Part shown: positions 15,822 through 24,246 of the stretch, piece after piece | Layout: every line of letters starts with the position of its first letter | How positions within the stretch are numbered: position 1 is the stretch's first letter | Made by a program: the position numbers and the translations under genes | The notes under the pieces: model-generated | What the model was told of the DNA's origin: nothing | The model's database searches: none | The model's input: only the letters and a program-made list of their open reading frames with translations | From: JAUWKC01 sp035529895 | Lineage (GTDB): Bacteria; Planctomycetota; Phycisphaerae; Sedimentisphaerales; Anaerobacaceae | Direction: 5' to 3' | Assembly: GCA_035529895.1 (NCBI GenBank) | Contig: DATKVV010000026.1 | Coordinates: 1-30,154, forward strand | Length of the DNA stretch: 30,154 nucleotides

Positions 15822-16766
15822 TTAGTTTCCGAAATTGCGGATATCGTCCGCCGTTCCGTAAATACCGTCCACCCCCGCGGAAATTAATATGAATGAGTCC
15901 GGCCGATACGGCCACAGCCCCGGCACCCTCGGGTCCCTAATATACTCCTCGTAGAAAAAGGTGTAGTCGTTATTCCCCAGATACTTCTCGGACCCCGGTT
16001 GCAGCACCACAAGGGCGTGATTATCATAAAAATCATAAATCAGGTGGCCGTAGCTTGCAGCAGCAGCCGGGTCTATAGTCTTGCTGGAGGTGTTCGCCCT
16101 GTAATAAAGTACCGGCGCCCCCGCGTTGACGGTTTTCCCCTTTGCCAGGGTTATCCTCTTTGCGCCGAATACGTCACAAAGCACAAAGGTATCCGGGGCT
16201 AATACCATGCCAGGTCCAACGGGAAACAAACCGGGTTTGTCTGGTGAGATGTCTCCCAGTCTGAAGGCGTTGGCGCCCTCAAGCTCGATATAGCGCCCTC
16301 TTCTTTCGTACAAACTGTCATCTCCCCGCAATTTGTCAGGGTCGTAGGCGAGAGACCCGCCGCCTATGTCACGACCGTCCGCTCTCCAGGCTGACCGCGG
16401 GTGAAATCCCATAAGGTCCCAGCCCAAAAGGGCTTCGGTCAGTTTCTGCGCGCCGCAATAAGGAAGCATCTGAGGTATCGCGCCGCTGTATATGGCGCCG
16501 AAAGATGGCGGGTAATCGCCGTTATCGTTTCTGAACGTGGTCAGGGCGGATTCTATGGCCGCCAGCTGCGACTTCTGCTTGGTCTCTTTCGCAATCCTCC
16601 GCGCCATATTCAAAGAGGGCACAAACAACGCCACCAGCATCGTGATAATCGCAAGGACCGTCAGCAGCTCCACCAGCGTAAACGCGCTCCTTTTACGCTT
16701 CGCCACTGTCGGGCTTGTCATTACCAGCGTTCGTGCTGCCGCCGAAAATATGTCGTTTGTTTTCAT
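15822..16766 (-). CDS. GspG-like pseudopilin, tandem paralogue 2
   Basis: The prepilin signal KRKRSA/FTLVELLTVLAIITML has alanine rather than glycine at -1, Phe +1 and Glu +5, as often seen in planctomycete pseudopilins. It is preceded by an unusually long leader of about 31 residues. The start was placed at ATG 16766 because GAGG lies eight bases upstream; GTG 16772 adds two residues, and MTSPTVAK further in would give a shorter leader. The body includes ALTTFRNDNGDYPPSFG, like the GspG segment that precedes the beta sheet. The end, SAGVDGIYGTADDIRNFG, matches the GspG calcium loop. At 314 residues it is twice the usual size. It clearly pairs with the neighbouring 313-residue gene as a duplication. 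Confidence 0.78.
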   Translation of the reverse strand: MKTNDIFSAAARTLVMTSPTVAKRKRSAFTLVELLTVLAIITMLVALFVPSLNMARRIAKETKQKSQLAAIESALTTFRNDNGDYPPSFGAIYSGAIPQMLPYCGAQKLTEALLGWDLMGFHPRSAWRADGRDIGGGSLAYDPDKLRGDDSLYERRGRYIELEGANAFRLGDISPDKPGLFPVGPGMVLAPDTFVLCDVFGAKRITLAKGKTVNAGAPVLYYRANTSSKTIDPAAAASYGHLIYDFYDNHALVVLQPGSEKYLGNNDYTFFYEEYIRDPRVPGLWPYRPDSFILISAGVDGIYGTADDIRNFGN

Positions 16767-16795
16767 TGTCACGTCCTCGGTCCAAACACGGGCCT

Positions 16796-17737
16796 CTAAT
16801 ATCCAAAGTTATACACATCGTCGGCGGTGCCGTAGTCCCCGTCGGAGCCCGCCGAAAGCAGGATGTACGAGTCGGCCCGCCGGGGCATAATGGTCGTGGT
16901 GATCTTTTCATTAACTATCCTGTCGTAAAATATCTTGGGATTGGATATGCCTTTGTCTGACGTAGGAAGCCCGCGGGTATCTATGTGGTGCGCGTATCTT
17001 GGGTCGAAAGGCATACCAAGCTGAACCAAGCCATCATTGTCCAAGATGTTGTAAATACTGGCCTCCGGGTCGGCCACGTCGTGCAGGACTTTTGAGACGT
17101 CTGCCCTGTAGTAGAGTACTGGCATCCCGGCCGGGCCGCTCGTTCGGTCCGTCGGGTCAGTGGGGTCGGCACGAAGGTCTACCAGATTATAAACGTCACA
17201 GATCACGTACCTCTCGCCCTCAAGGCCGCCTGCAGCTACAGGGATTGCACCATACAGGTGCTTGAGCTTATTTGCGTTGGCGCTCGAAAGCGCCAGATAC
17301 GGTCCTTTTCTGCTGCGCAGGTTAGCCATGTATTGCGGCTCACCTACAGTGCTGGGCCCCAGACGCGGGTCCCTAGGATACAACTCATTGCCAAAGGCGT
17401 CCAAGCCGCTCCTAAGGAACTGCGACGCGGGATGAAAACCCAACAGGTCCTGGCCCACCATCGCCTCGGCGAGCTTGTTTGCGCCGCAGTACGGCGCGCC
17501 AGCGGGGTCCAAAGCCCCTGAAGGCGGGTAACCGTCCCACTCGGCGTTGTACAGGTCCAGCCCCACGTCAATGGTATGAAACTGGTTCTTTTGCGTTACC
17601 CTTCGCGCATAACGCTTGACCCTGTTCAGAGCCGGCACCAGCATCCCTATGATGATTATGATGATGCTCATGATGGTCAGCAGCTCTATGATGGTGAAGG
17701 CCGGTTTTCTCCTGGATTTTTTCGTAATCGGCTTCAC
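16796..17737 (-). CDS. GspG-like pseudopilin, tandem paralogue 1
   Basis: The leader KPITKKSRRKPA is followed by FTIIELLTIMSIIIIIIGML, again with Ala -1, Phe +1 and Glu +5. The body shares with the next gene the segments DVGLDLYNAEWDGYPPSG, YCGANKLAEAMVGQDLLGFH and PVLYYRADVSK, and ends in SAGSDGDYGTADDVYNFG, the GspG-type calcium loop. The start is GTG 17737 with AAAGGAG six bases away, a strong ribosome site. The two paralogues probably arose by tandem duplication and diverged. They could build mixed or alternative fibres. The gene follows gspF by about 43 bp and belongs to the same operon. Confidence 0.78.
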   Translation of the reverse strand: MKPITKKSRRKPAFTIIELLTIMSIIIIIIGMLVPALNRVKRYARRVTQKNQFHTIDVGLDLYNAEWDGYPPSGALDPAGAPYCGANKLAEAMVGQDLLGFHPASQFLRSGLDAFGNELYPRDPRLGPSTVGEPQYMANLRSRKGPYLALSSANANKLKHLYGAIPVAAGGLEGERYVICDVYNLVDLRADPTDPTDRTSGPAGMPVLYYRADVSKVLHDVADPEASIYNILDNDGLVQLGMPFDPRYAHHIDTRGLPTSDKGISNPKIFYDRIVNEKITTTIMPRRADSYILLSAGSDGDYGTADDVYNFGY

Positions 17738-17780
17738 TTTGGTCTCCTTTAATTATCACCGTGACCTCTGAATTCTTGTT

Positions 17781-19040
17781 CTACACGCCGCCGCCGCTTA
17801 AGCCCGAAATAACCTGTATCATCGGCATAAATATCGCCAGCACTATCACCAGAACGATGCCGCCCAGCACGAGAATCATAATCGGCTCGAGCATCGACAT
17901 CAGCGACGCCACAAGCACATCGACCTGCTCGTCGTAATTGTCGGCGACTTTCATAAGCATTTTGTCCAGGTCGCCCGTTTCCTCGCCGACCGAAACCATA
18001 TTAGAGACGATCAAGTCAACGGTTTTCGACTTCCGCAGCGGACTGGCGAATGTATCGCCCTGCCTGATGGAATCGTGAACGTCGCCGAGCATATTGGAAA
18101 ACACCTCGTTTCCCGCCGTTTCGCGGGTAACGTTGATTGCGTCCAGAATGGGAACGCCCGCGCTAATCAGCGTCCCCAATGTCCTTGTCCAGCGAGTAAC
18201 CGCTATCTTGCTGCTGAGCTGGCCTATCACGGGCAGCTTTAGCTTGACGGTGTCAACGACTAATCTGCCGCCGCGGAACTGCTTTAAGGCTTTCAGCAGG
18301 AAGATGAATCCCACCGGGACCCCCAGCAGAATGGCCCAGCCGCCATGGTACGCGATCCAGTCGCTCACGCCGAGCACCGTGCGCGTTATTACGTTCGGCT
18401 TCTGCCCCTGCAGCATTTCATCGAGCACTTCGATAAACTTGGGTATAACGTACTTCATCAACAGCAGCAGGATGGTGAATGCGGCCGTCAGGACCAGAAT
18501 GGGATAGACCATCGCGCTTCTGACCCGCGATTTGAGCTTCTGGGCCTTTTCCATGAAATCGGCCACACGCGACAGAATGAGATCCAGAACGCCGCCCGTC
18601 TCGCCCGCGGCGACCATGTTGACGAACAACCGATTGAAGCTCCGCGGGTATCTGCCCAGCGCCTCCGAAAGCGTCGAACCACCTTCGATGTCATCGGCCA
18701 CCCCGCCGACGACCCTCTTGAAGGTCCCGGCCTTTTGCTGCTCCTCCAGGATCCGCAGCGAGCGCAGAATCGGAAGGCCCGCGTCCTGCAGCGTCGAAAG
18801 CTGCCTCGCAAACTGAGTTATCAGTTTGACTCTGACCTTCCCGCCCGTACCGCGTTTTCGGCCCGCTTGCGCAGCGGCTCTCGCAGTAGGCTTCTTTTCC
18901 GCGCCCCGCGAGCGCACCTTTGTGGGAAAATAGCCCAAATTCCGTATCTTGCTTATCGCTTCTTTCTCGCTCAGGGCCTCAATCGTGTCCTTTATTTCCA
19001 CCCCCTGCGAATCCAGCGCTACAAATTGAAAAACAGGCAT
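17781..19040 (-). CDS. Type II secretion / type IV pilus inner-membrane platform protein GspF/PilC
   Basis: The protein has the twin-domain plan of GspF/PilC: an N-terminal VFQFVALDSQGVEIKDTIEA start, two repeated cytosolic helical domains (FARQLSTLQDAGLPILRSLR and TRTLGTLISAGVPILDAINV) and three membrane segments (about residues 185-210, 238-256 and 385-410). MVSVGEETGDLDKML is a strongly conserved family motif. Length 419 is normal. It couples the cytosolic ATPase to pseudopilin assembly in the inner membrane. A GGAGG site stands seven bases before ATG 19040. It lies between the GspE ATPase and the pseudopilin genes, the standard E-F-G order. Confidence 0.95.
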   Translation of the reverse strand: MPVFQFVALDSQGVEIKDTIEALSEKEAISKIRNLGYFPTKVRSRGAEKKPTARAAAQAGRKRGTGGKVRVKLITQFARQLSTLQDAGLPILRSLRILEEQQKAGTFKRVVGGVADDIEGGSTLSEALGRYPRSFNRLFVNMVAAGETGGVLDLILSRVADFMEKAQKLKSRVRSAMVYPILVLTAAFTILLLLMKYVIPKFIEVLDEMLQGQKPNVITRTVLGVSDWIAYHGGWAILLGVPVGFIFLLKALKQFRGGRLVVDTVKLKLPVIGQLSSKIAVTRWTRTLGTLISAGVPILDAINVTRETAGNEVFSNMLGDVHDSIRQGDTFASPLRKSKTVDLIVSNMVSVGEETGDLDKMLMKVADNYDEQVDVLVASLMSMLEPIMILVLGGIVLVIVLAIFMPMIQVISGLSGGGV

Positions 19041-19079
19041 TTCAAAACCTCCTTCAGGTTAAAGACCGTTCGGTCATTC

Positions 19080-20843
19080 TTATGCCTCACTAATTGTTTC
19101 CTTCACTACTTCCTCTATACTCGTAATGCCGTCATATATTGCGGTCAAACCGTCGTCGCGCAGCAGCCTCATGCCGGCCTTTTGTGCGGCCGCACGCAAG
19201 ACGTTTGTCGACGCCTGATTCATAATCAGGTCGCGTATCTCATCATTGAACTTCATAATCTCAAAAATCGCCGTTCGCCCTCTGTAACCGGTATTATTGC
19301 AGTTGCCGCAACCCGGCCCGTAATAGAACTTCTTGCCTCGAACGTCCTCCGGCGTCAGGCCAAGCTCCATTAGCTGAGTCTCGTTCGGCTCAAATGCGGT
19401 TTTGCAGCTTTCACATATCCTTCGGACCAGCCGCTGGGCGATAATACCTTCGAGCGTAGCGGTAACAAGAAATGGTTCAACACCCAGGTCCAACAGTCGC
19501 GCTATCGTGCTTGGAGCATCGTTCGTGTGCAGCGTGGTGAACACCAGATGACCTGTCAGAGACGCCTGGGCGGAAATTTCCGCCGTTTCAAGGTCGCGGA
19601 TTTCACCCACGAGTATGATATCGGGGTCCTGACGCAGAATCGACCGCAGGCACCTTGCGAATGTAAGCCCGATGTCCGGCTTCATCTGCACTTGAATAAT
19701 GCCGTCGATATCATATTCTACCGGGTCTTCAGTCGTGATTAACTTGTTTTCAATGCTGTTTAGCTCCTTCAGCGCCGCATAGAGAGTGGTTGTCTTGCCG
19801 CACCCGGTAGGACCCGTAACAATCACAATGCCGTTGGGCTTGTTAATCAGTTGATGGACCAGCTTTAGATTTTCCTGTCTAAGACCCAGCTTTTCCAGGT
19901 CCAGGCTCACCTGAGTCCTGTCCAGCACACGCAGAACGACGCTTTCTCCGAACATTGTCGGCAGAACGCTGACACGCAAATCAACCGGATTGCCCTGAAC
20001 GGTCAGCGATATTCGGCCGTCCTGCGGCAGCCTCCTCTCGGCGATATCCAGGTTCGCCATAACCTTTATACGCGAGCTGAGCGCCGCCGCAATGTGTTTC
20101 GGCGGGGGCACCATTTCGTACAGCACGCCATCAATACGGTAACGCATCTTGTACTCGTTTTCAAACGGCTCAAAATGAATATCCGAAGCCTTGTCCCGAA
20201 TCGCCTGCAGCAGGACCAGATTCAGCAGCTTCTTGATAGGATTTGCCTCCGACAGCTCCTTCAATTCGTCCAGGTCGATGCTTAGATTCCTGCCCTCAAA
20301 TTCCGCAAGGAAACTGTCACTTTGTATCTCCCCTATCAACTCGGTGATGTTTTCTTCACGCGTCTGGTAGTACTTGGTTAGAGCGCCTTCCAGCGCCTCA
20401 CGGTCGGTTATTTTGGCCGTAACCTTAAACCCCATCAGGGTGCTCAGGTCGTCCGTCGCTCTGAAGTTATTTGGATTATCGAGAGCGACACATAGCCTGT
20501 TCTCTGCCTTATCGTATTCGACTGGTACTATGCGATAAGTTTTTGCCATCTGCGCGGGTACCTTTTCAATGACGTCGGACGGGATGTCCACATCGTTCAG
20601 ATTAACGTACTCCATCCCGCGCTGGGCAGCCAACGCGATCTGCAGTTGCCCCTCATCCACCAAGCCGAGCTCCACGAAAATCTGTCCTATCTGCATCGTT
20701 CCGTGTCGCTGCTTCTGCATTTTCAGGCACTCATGTACCTTCTCCCGGGTCAGAACACCCATCTTTATAAGCACTCTGCCGAGCGTTCTGCCACGCAACT
20801 GATCGAGAGGAGGAAGCGTTCTTGTTGTTTTCATTTTTTCCAT
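19080..20843 (-). CDS. GspE/PilB-type assembly ATPase (operon with GspF and pseudopilins)
   Basis: A hexameric cytosolic ATPase that powers pseudopilin extrusion. An N-terminal GspE_N/MshEN-like region (LGRVLIKMGVLTREKV and LGLVDEGQLQIALA) precedes the catalytic core. Walker A is GPTGCGKTTT at residues 344-353. An Asp box (TTEDPVEYDIDGIIQ), Walker B region (DPDIILVGEIRDLETAEIS) and His box (GHLVFTTLHTNDAPS) follow. Cysteines in CESCKTAF and CGNCNNTGYRG form the zinc-binding motif of the family. ATG 20843 was chosen because the earlier ATG at 20885 lies within the predicted -10 box and so upstream of the transcript start. This is the first gene of the pseudopilin operon. Confidence 0.95.
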   Translation of the reverse strand: MEKMKTTRTLPPLDQLRGRTLGRVLIKMGVLTREKVHECLKMQKQRHGTMQIGQIFVELGLVDEGQLQIALAAQRGMEYVNLNDVDIPSDVIEKVPAQMAKTYRIVPVEYDKAENRLCVALDNPNNFRATDDLSTLMGFKVTAKITDREALEGALTKYYQTREENITELIGEIQSDSFLAEFEGRNLSIDLDELKELSEANPIKKLLNLVLLQAIRDKASDIHFEPFENEYKMRYRIDGVLYEMVPPPKHIAAALSSRIKVMANLDIAERRLPQDGRISLTVQGNPVDLRVSVLPTMFGESVVLRVLDRTQVSLDLEKLGLRQENLKLVHQLINKPNGIVIVTGPTGCGKTTTLYAALKELNSIENKLITTEDPVEYDIDGIIQVQMKPDIGLTFARCLRSILRQDPDIILVGEIRDLETAEISAQASLTGHLVFTTLHTNDAPSTIARLLDLGVEPFLVTATLEGIIAQRLVRRICESCKTAFEPNETQLMELGLTPEDVRGKKFYYGPGCGNCNNTGYRGRTAIFEIMKFNDEIRDLIMNQASTNVLRAAAQKAGMRLLRDDGLTAIYDGITSIEEVVKETISEA

Positions 20844-20883
20844 AGCCGTCTTACCCCGTGAAAGCTCATTTCTATCCAAACAC

Positions 20884-20912
20884 ATTATATACCATTAACA
20901 TCTTTTCGGCAA
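20884..20912 (-). promoter_or_regulatory. Sigma70-type promoter of the GspE-GspF-pseudopilin operon
   Basis: On the minus strand, TTGCCG (20912-20907), a 17-bp spacer and a perfect TATAAT (20889-20884). The predicted start near 20877 gives a leader of about 35 bases to ATG 20843. The sequence around the -10 is ATGGTATATAAT, nearly the same as at two other promoters in the window. Confidence 0.65.
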
Positions 20913-20934
20913 ACAAATTAGAGATTGGACAGGT

Positions 20935-21215
20935 GGTTTTTAGGACATATTCCTCCTCCCCATTCTAAAATCCGCCGACCTCACCCCCATCGCAGGCCCT
21001 TTTCTGTAACCACCTTTCATCAAACAAGTTGCGCAAAGCAACCTCGGCCTGCGACAATAACCCCCACGGCTGCCTCTTCAGCGAACGCCGAACTTAAGCA
21101 ACGGCACTTCCTGGTCCATAAACAAAAGCCCATTACCAGGATTTCAGTCACACGCACAACCGCAAGAGGATGGAATAGCCCGGCTTCTGCTTCTGAATGG
21201 GCCTTACGCACACCA
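20935..21215. other. Gene-free interval with nested inverted repeat (candidate structured RNA or repeat element)
   Basis: The stretch between the pilT end (21284) and the pseudopilin-operon promoter is about 370 bp and holds no convincing gene. TCGCAGGCC (20990-20998) and GGCCTGCGA (21046-21054) form a perfect 9-bp inverted repeat. Inside it, GTTGC (21028-21032) and GCAAC (21038-21042) close a 5-base loop. On the minus strand all three frames give short, arginine/glycine-rich or cysteine-rich peptides with no ribosome site or family resemblance, which fits a structured or repeated non-coding element better than a protein. The strand and the limits are uncertain. Confidence 0.35.
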
Positions 21216-21283
21216 CCACCGCCTGTGGTGCCAACATCGCCGGGCCCCCTAAGAGCGGGCAGGCGGCATCCATCTGTAGGGAG

Positions 21284-22417
21284 CTACGTCCTGAGAACTG
21301 GGCCTATGTCTTCGGTTTCCTTCGCCTTCTCTTTGCCGCGGAGGCGTTTCAGTTTCGCCATGGCCTTGTCCTGCAAGGCGCCGGGCTGACGCCCTTTATC
21401 GAGCATCTCCTCCAACGTGATTCTTCCGGCGTCGTAGAGCTGCCAAAGGTGCTCGTCAAGAAGCTGCATGCCGAGTTTCTTGCCGGTCTGAATGCTCGAA
21501 TCAATGCGAAAGGTTTTGTTTTCCCGGATAAGGTTGGCAATCGCGGGCGTCACAATCATAAACTCGTACGCCGCCACCCTGCCTTTGCCGGTAGCTATAG
21601 GACAAAGGGTCTGACTTAGAACAGCCATCAGATTGATGCTTAATTGTGTGCGAATCTGCTCCTGCTGGTTCACGGGAAAAACGTCGATTATTCTTGTAAT
21701 CGTGCCTGACGCACTCGTTGTGTGCAGCGTGCTAAAGACCAGGTGGCCGGTTTCTGCAGCCCTGATGGCCGCTTCAATTGTTTCCAGGTCGCGCAATTCA
21801 CCTACAAGGATAACGTCGGGGTCCTGCCTGAGAACGCGTCTTAATGCCTCGGCAAAACTCGGAACATCGATGCCCACTTCTCGCTGATTAATAATGGACT
21901 TCTTGTGCGAATGATAGTATTCTATCGGGTCTTCGACTGTGACAATATGACGGTCGAAGTTCTCGTTGATGTAGTTTATCATGGTTGCCAGGGTCGTCGT
22001 CTTGCCGCTTCCTGTGGGGCCGGTGACCAGGAACAGCCCTCTCGGCCTGCGGCAGAGGGCGGCGCAGATTTTGGGCAGGCCTATTTCCTCAAAGCTCATG
22101 ATTTTTGTTGGGATAAGGCGCAGCACGATTGAGACATTGCCTCTCTGTTTGAAAATTGCGACGCGGAACCTTGCCTGGTCGCCGTATGCAAAACCGAAGT
22201 CCGTTCCGCCTTCTTCCTGAAGTTCCTGCTGGTTTCGCTCGGGTGTTATGCTTTTCATTAAAGAGACGGCATCGTCCGGATCAAGAATCTTTGTTTCGAG
22301 AGACCTCAGCCGCCCGTCTATACGCAGGACCGGCGGCCGCCCCACAACCACATGTATATCCGAGGCCCCTTGCGAGACACAGGCCTGTAGTAATCTGTCC
22401 ATGTTGACTGTTGCCAT
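21284..22417 (-). CDS. pilT: Twitching-motility/retraction ATPase PilT
   Basis: This cytosolic hexameric ATPase depolymerises type IV pili. It has the short PilT form (377 residues), with no GspE_N domain and no cysteine zinc motif. It begins DRLLQACVSQGASDIHV, typical of PilT. Walker A is GPTGSGKTTT (133-142), then the Asp box VEDPIEYYHSHKKS, Walker B region DPDVILVGELRDLETI, His box GHLVFSTLHTTSASG, and the PilT-like DVFPVNQQEQIRTQL. Its presence suggests that at least some of the pilin-like fibres here retract. ATG 22417 has GAGG eight bases upstream. It follows the second GspE/PilB gene by 28 bp and is probably cotranscribed with it. Confidence 0.95.
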   Translation of the reverse strand: MATVNMDRLLQACVSQGASDIHVVVGRPPVLRIDGRLRSLETKILDPDDAVSLMKSITPERNQQELQEEGGTDFGFAYGDQARFRVAIFKQRGNVSIVLRLIPTKIMSFEEIGLPKICAALCRRPRGLFLVTGPTGSGKTTTLATMINYINENFDRHIVTVEDPIEYYHSHKKSIINQREVGIDVPSFAEALRRVLRQDPDVILVGELRDLETIEAAIRAAETGHLVFSTLHTTSASGTITRIIDVFPVNQQEQIRTQLSINLMAVLSQTLCPIATGKGRVAAYEFMIVTPAIANLIRENKTFRIDSSIQTGKKLGMQLLDEHLWQLYDAGRITLEEMLDKGRQPGALQDKAMAKLKRLRGKEKAKETEDIGPVLRT

Positions 22418-22445
22418 TTGAGAATCCTCAACAATCCTATCTCAG

Positions 22446-24182
22446 TTAAACCGGTACGACGTCTTCTGTCTGAGCTATCTTGGCCACTTCTATGGGGGTA
22501 GTTATTCCTTTGAATATCTTGATCTTACCATCCTCCATCAGTGTTTTCATACCGCTGGCCTGCGCGGCTTTTCTCAGCTCGCTCGCAGGCGCTTTTGCAA
22601 ACGCCAGTTCTCTGAGCTCATTGTTCAGTTCAATAAGCTCAAATATGGCGATTCGGCCTTTATAACCGGTATCCTGGCACTGGCTGCATCCGCTTCCCTT
22701 ATAGATAGGCTGCTTCTGGAGGTCCTGCGCAGTGATACCAAGCAGCCGCAAGCAATACGGGTCAGGGCTTTCGTCGACTTTTTTGCATTTCTCGCATATT
22801 ACCCTTACCAGTCTCTGCGCCATAATTGCCTGTATGGAACTGGCTACAAGGAACGGCTTGACGCCCATATCTATAAGGCGTGTAATCGCGCTAACGGCAT
22901 CATTGGTGTGCAGAGTGCTGAAAACCAAATGTCCCGTCAGCGCCGCCTGAATCGCGGTATCCGCGACCACGCCATCTCGAATTTCGCCGACCAGAATTAT
23001 GTTAGGGGCCTGGCGCAGCATTGCTCGCAGAATCCTGTCAAATGTCAGATTGATATCTTCCTTGACCTGGCACTGATTCATACCGGCGAAGTTATATTCC
23101 ACGGGGTCCTCGGCCGTAATGATTTTCTTATCAGGCTTGTTAAGCTCCTGCAGCGCCGCGTAAAGAGTGGTGGTTTTCCCGCATCCGGTCGGTCCGGTAA
23201 CCAAAAAGATGCCGTTAGGCCTCTTGATTATCCGCAGGAACCGTTCGTAATCCTCGTGTTCAAAACCGAGGGATTCGATACCGATATTGACCGCATCCGG
23301 ACGAAGAATTCGCAGCACCATACTTTCGCCGTGGTAGCCGGGCAGGGCCGAGACACGAAAATCAATATCCTGGTCGCCAATGGTACGCTTAATACGACCG
23401 TCCTGTGGAAGCCTTTTTTCTGCGATGTCCATCCCCGATAAAATCTTGAAGCGGGCGATTAGCGGCGCCTGCATGTTCTTGGGAATGTTGTCTTTTTCCA
23501 GACATACCCCGTCGACACGATACCTTATCCGTACCCTGTCGGCCATGGGCTCGATATGAATATCGCTGGCCCGCATATAGTAGGCGTTATCTATTATAAG
23601 GTTGACCAGCTTAATAATCGGGCCCTCGCTGTCGTCACCCGCGGCCTCGGCACGAAGCGCCGCCGCCTGCAGCTCGTGACCGGCCTCGGCCAGCTCGGCC
23701 GCAGTTGCGTCGATACTATGTTTCAGCCGGTCGTCTTCGGCCCTTCTTGTCTTATCCAACGATCCTTCAATATAAGAACGAATTTGCGATGGCCTTGCGA
23801 GGAAGCACTCCAGTTCGGTATTCAACCGAAAACGAATCGCGTCCATCATGTCCAGGTCCGACGGGTCGCCAATAATCAGTTTCAGCCTGCCGTTATTCAT
23901 GCCCAGCGGCAGAACATTATGCCTTTTCATCATCTCCTTCGGGATAAGCTTTATTGCGTCGGCTGGAATAGGGGTCTTGTCCAGATTCACGTATGACAGC
24001 CCGAATTGCTTCGCAATCGCCCTGGACAGGCTTTCTTCGTCCACAAGGCCCAGTTCGATCAATACCTGGCCCAGCCGCTTATTGTTGGTCTTGGAAGTCC
24101 TGATCGCATTGATCAGTGCGTGCTTTTCCACCAACCCGGCTTTGTAGAGTATTTCGCCTAAATGTCTGCGTTTTTCCGGCAT
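22446..24182 (-). CDS. pilB: Second PilB/GspE-type assembly ATPase (operon with pilT)
   Basis: Like the other ATPase gene it has an N-terminal GspE_N-type region (LGEILYKAGLVEKHALINAI, LGLVDEESLSRAIA), Walker A GPTGCGKTTT at 330-339, an Asp box (TAEDPVEYNFAGMNQ), a His box (GHLVFSTLHTNDAVS) and the zinc cysteines CEKCKKV and CSQCQDTGYKG. Walker B differs slightly, with APNIILVGEIRDGVVADTA. A linker rich in Ala, Glu and charged residues (about 145-185) separates the N-terminal part from the core. ATG 24182 was chosen because TTG 24209 would fall at the predicted transcript start. Pairing with pilT suggests it is the extension ATPase of a type IV pilus, while the other copy serves the pseudopilin operon; both roles are inferred. 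Confidence 0.93.
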   Translation of the reverse strand: MPEKRRHLGEILYKAGLVEKHALINAIRTSKTNNKRLGQVLIELGLVDEESLSRAIAKQFGLSYVNLDKTPIPADAIKLIPKEMMKRHNVLPLGMNNGRLKLIIGDPSDLDMMDAIRFRLNTELECFLARPSQIRSYIEGSLDKTRRAEDDRLKHSIDATAAELAEAGHELQAAALRAEAAGDDSEGPIIKLVNLIIDNAYYMRASDIHIEPMADRVRIRYRVDGVCLEKDNIPKNMQAPLIARFKILSGMDIAEKRLPQDGRIKRTIGDQDIDFRVSALPGYHGESMVLRILRPDAVNIGIESLGFEHEDYERFLRIIKRPNGIFLVTGPTGCGKTTTLYAALQELNKPDKKIITAEDPVEYNFAGMNQCQVKEDINLTFDRILRAMLRQAPNIILVGEIRDGVVADTAIQAALTGHLVFSTLHTNDAVSAITRLIDMGVKPFLVASSIQAIMAQRLVRVICEKCKKVDESPDPYCLRLLGITAQDLQKQPIYKGSGCSQCQDTGYKGRIAIFELIELNNELRELAFAKAPASELRKAAQASGMKTLMEDGKIKIFKGITTPIEVAKIAQTEDVVPV

Positions 24183-24217
24183 ATCGACCCCGCATTCATT
24201 AATGCGCAACCCATAAT

Positions 24218-24246
24218 ATTATACCATCATCAGCATACTTAGTCAA
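24218..24246 (-). promoter_or_regulatory. Strong sigma70-type promoter of the pilB-pilT operon, overlapping the cinA stop codon
   Basis: On the minus strand, TTGACT (24246-24241), a 17-bp spacer and TATAAT (24223-24218), preceded by TGG, an extended -10. Match is five and six of six. The predicted start near 24211 gives about 29 leader bases. The TGA stop of cinA (24245-24243) lies inside the -35 box. Confidence 0.72.

Noticed and set aside
16796..17772. Idea that the two large pseudopilins are DUF1559-type planctomycete surface proteins
   Set aside because: The C-terminal SAG-D-GT-DD loop and operon position between GspF and GspH-like genes fit GspG better.
20940..20957. AGGAGG followed by ATG-TCC-TAA on the minus strand, a two-codon frame
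   Set aside because: The spacing (three bases) is too short and no gene follows closely; probably chance.
21214..21230. Hairpin CACCAC-CGCCT-GTGGTG downstream of pilT
   Set aside because: No T-run on either strand, so not a recognisable terminator.
20925..21389. Plus-strand 154-residue frame in the gap after pilT
   Set aside because: Low-complexity Pro/Arg/Ser content, no ribosome site, and it runs into the antisense of pilT.
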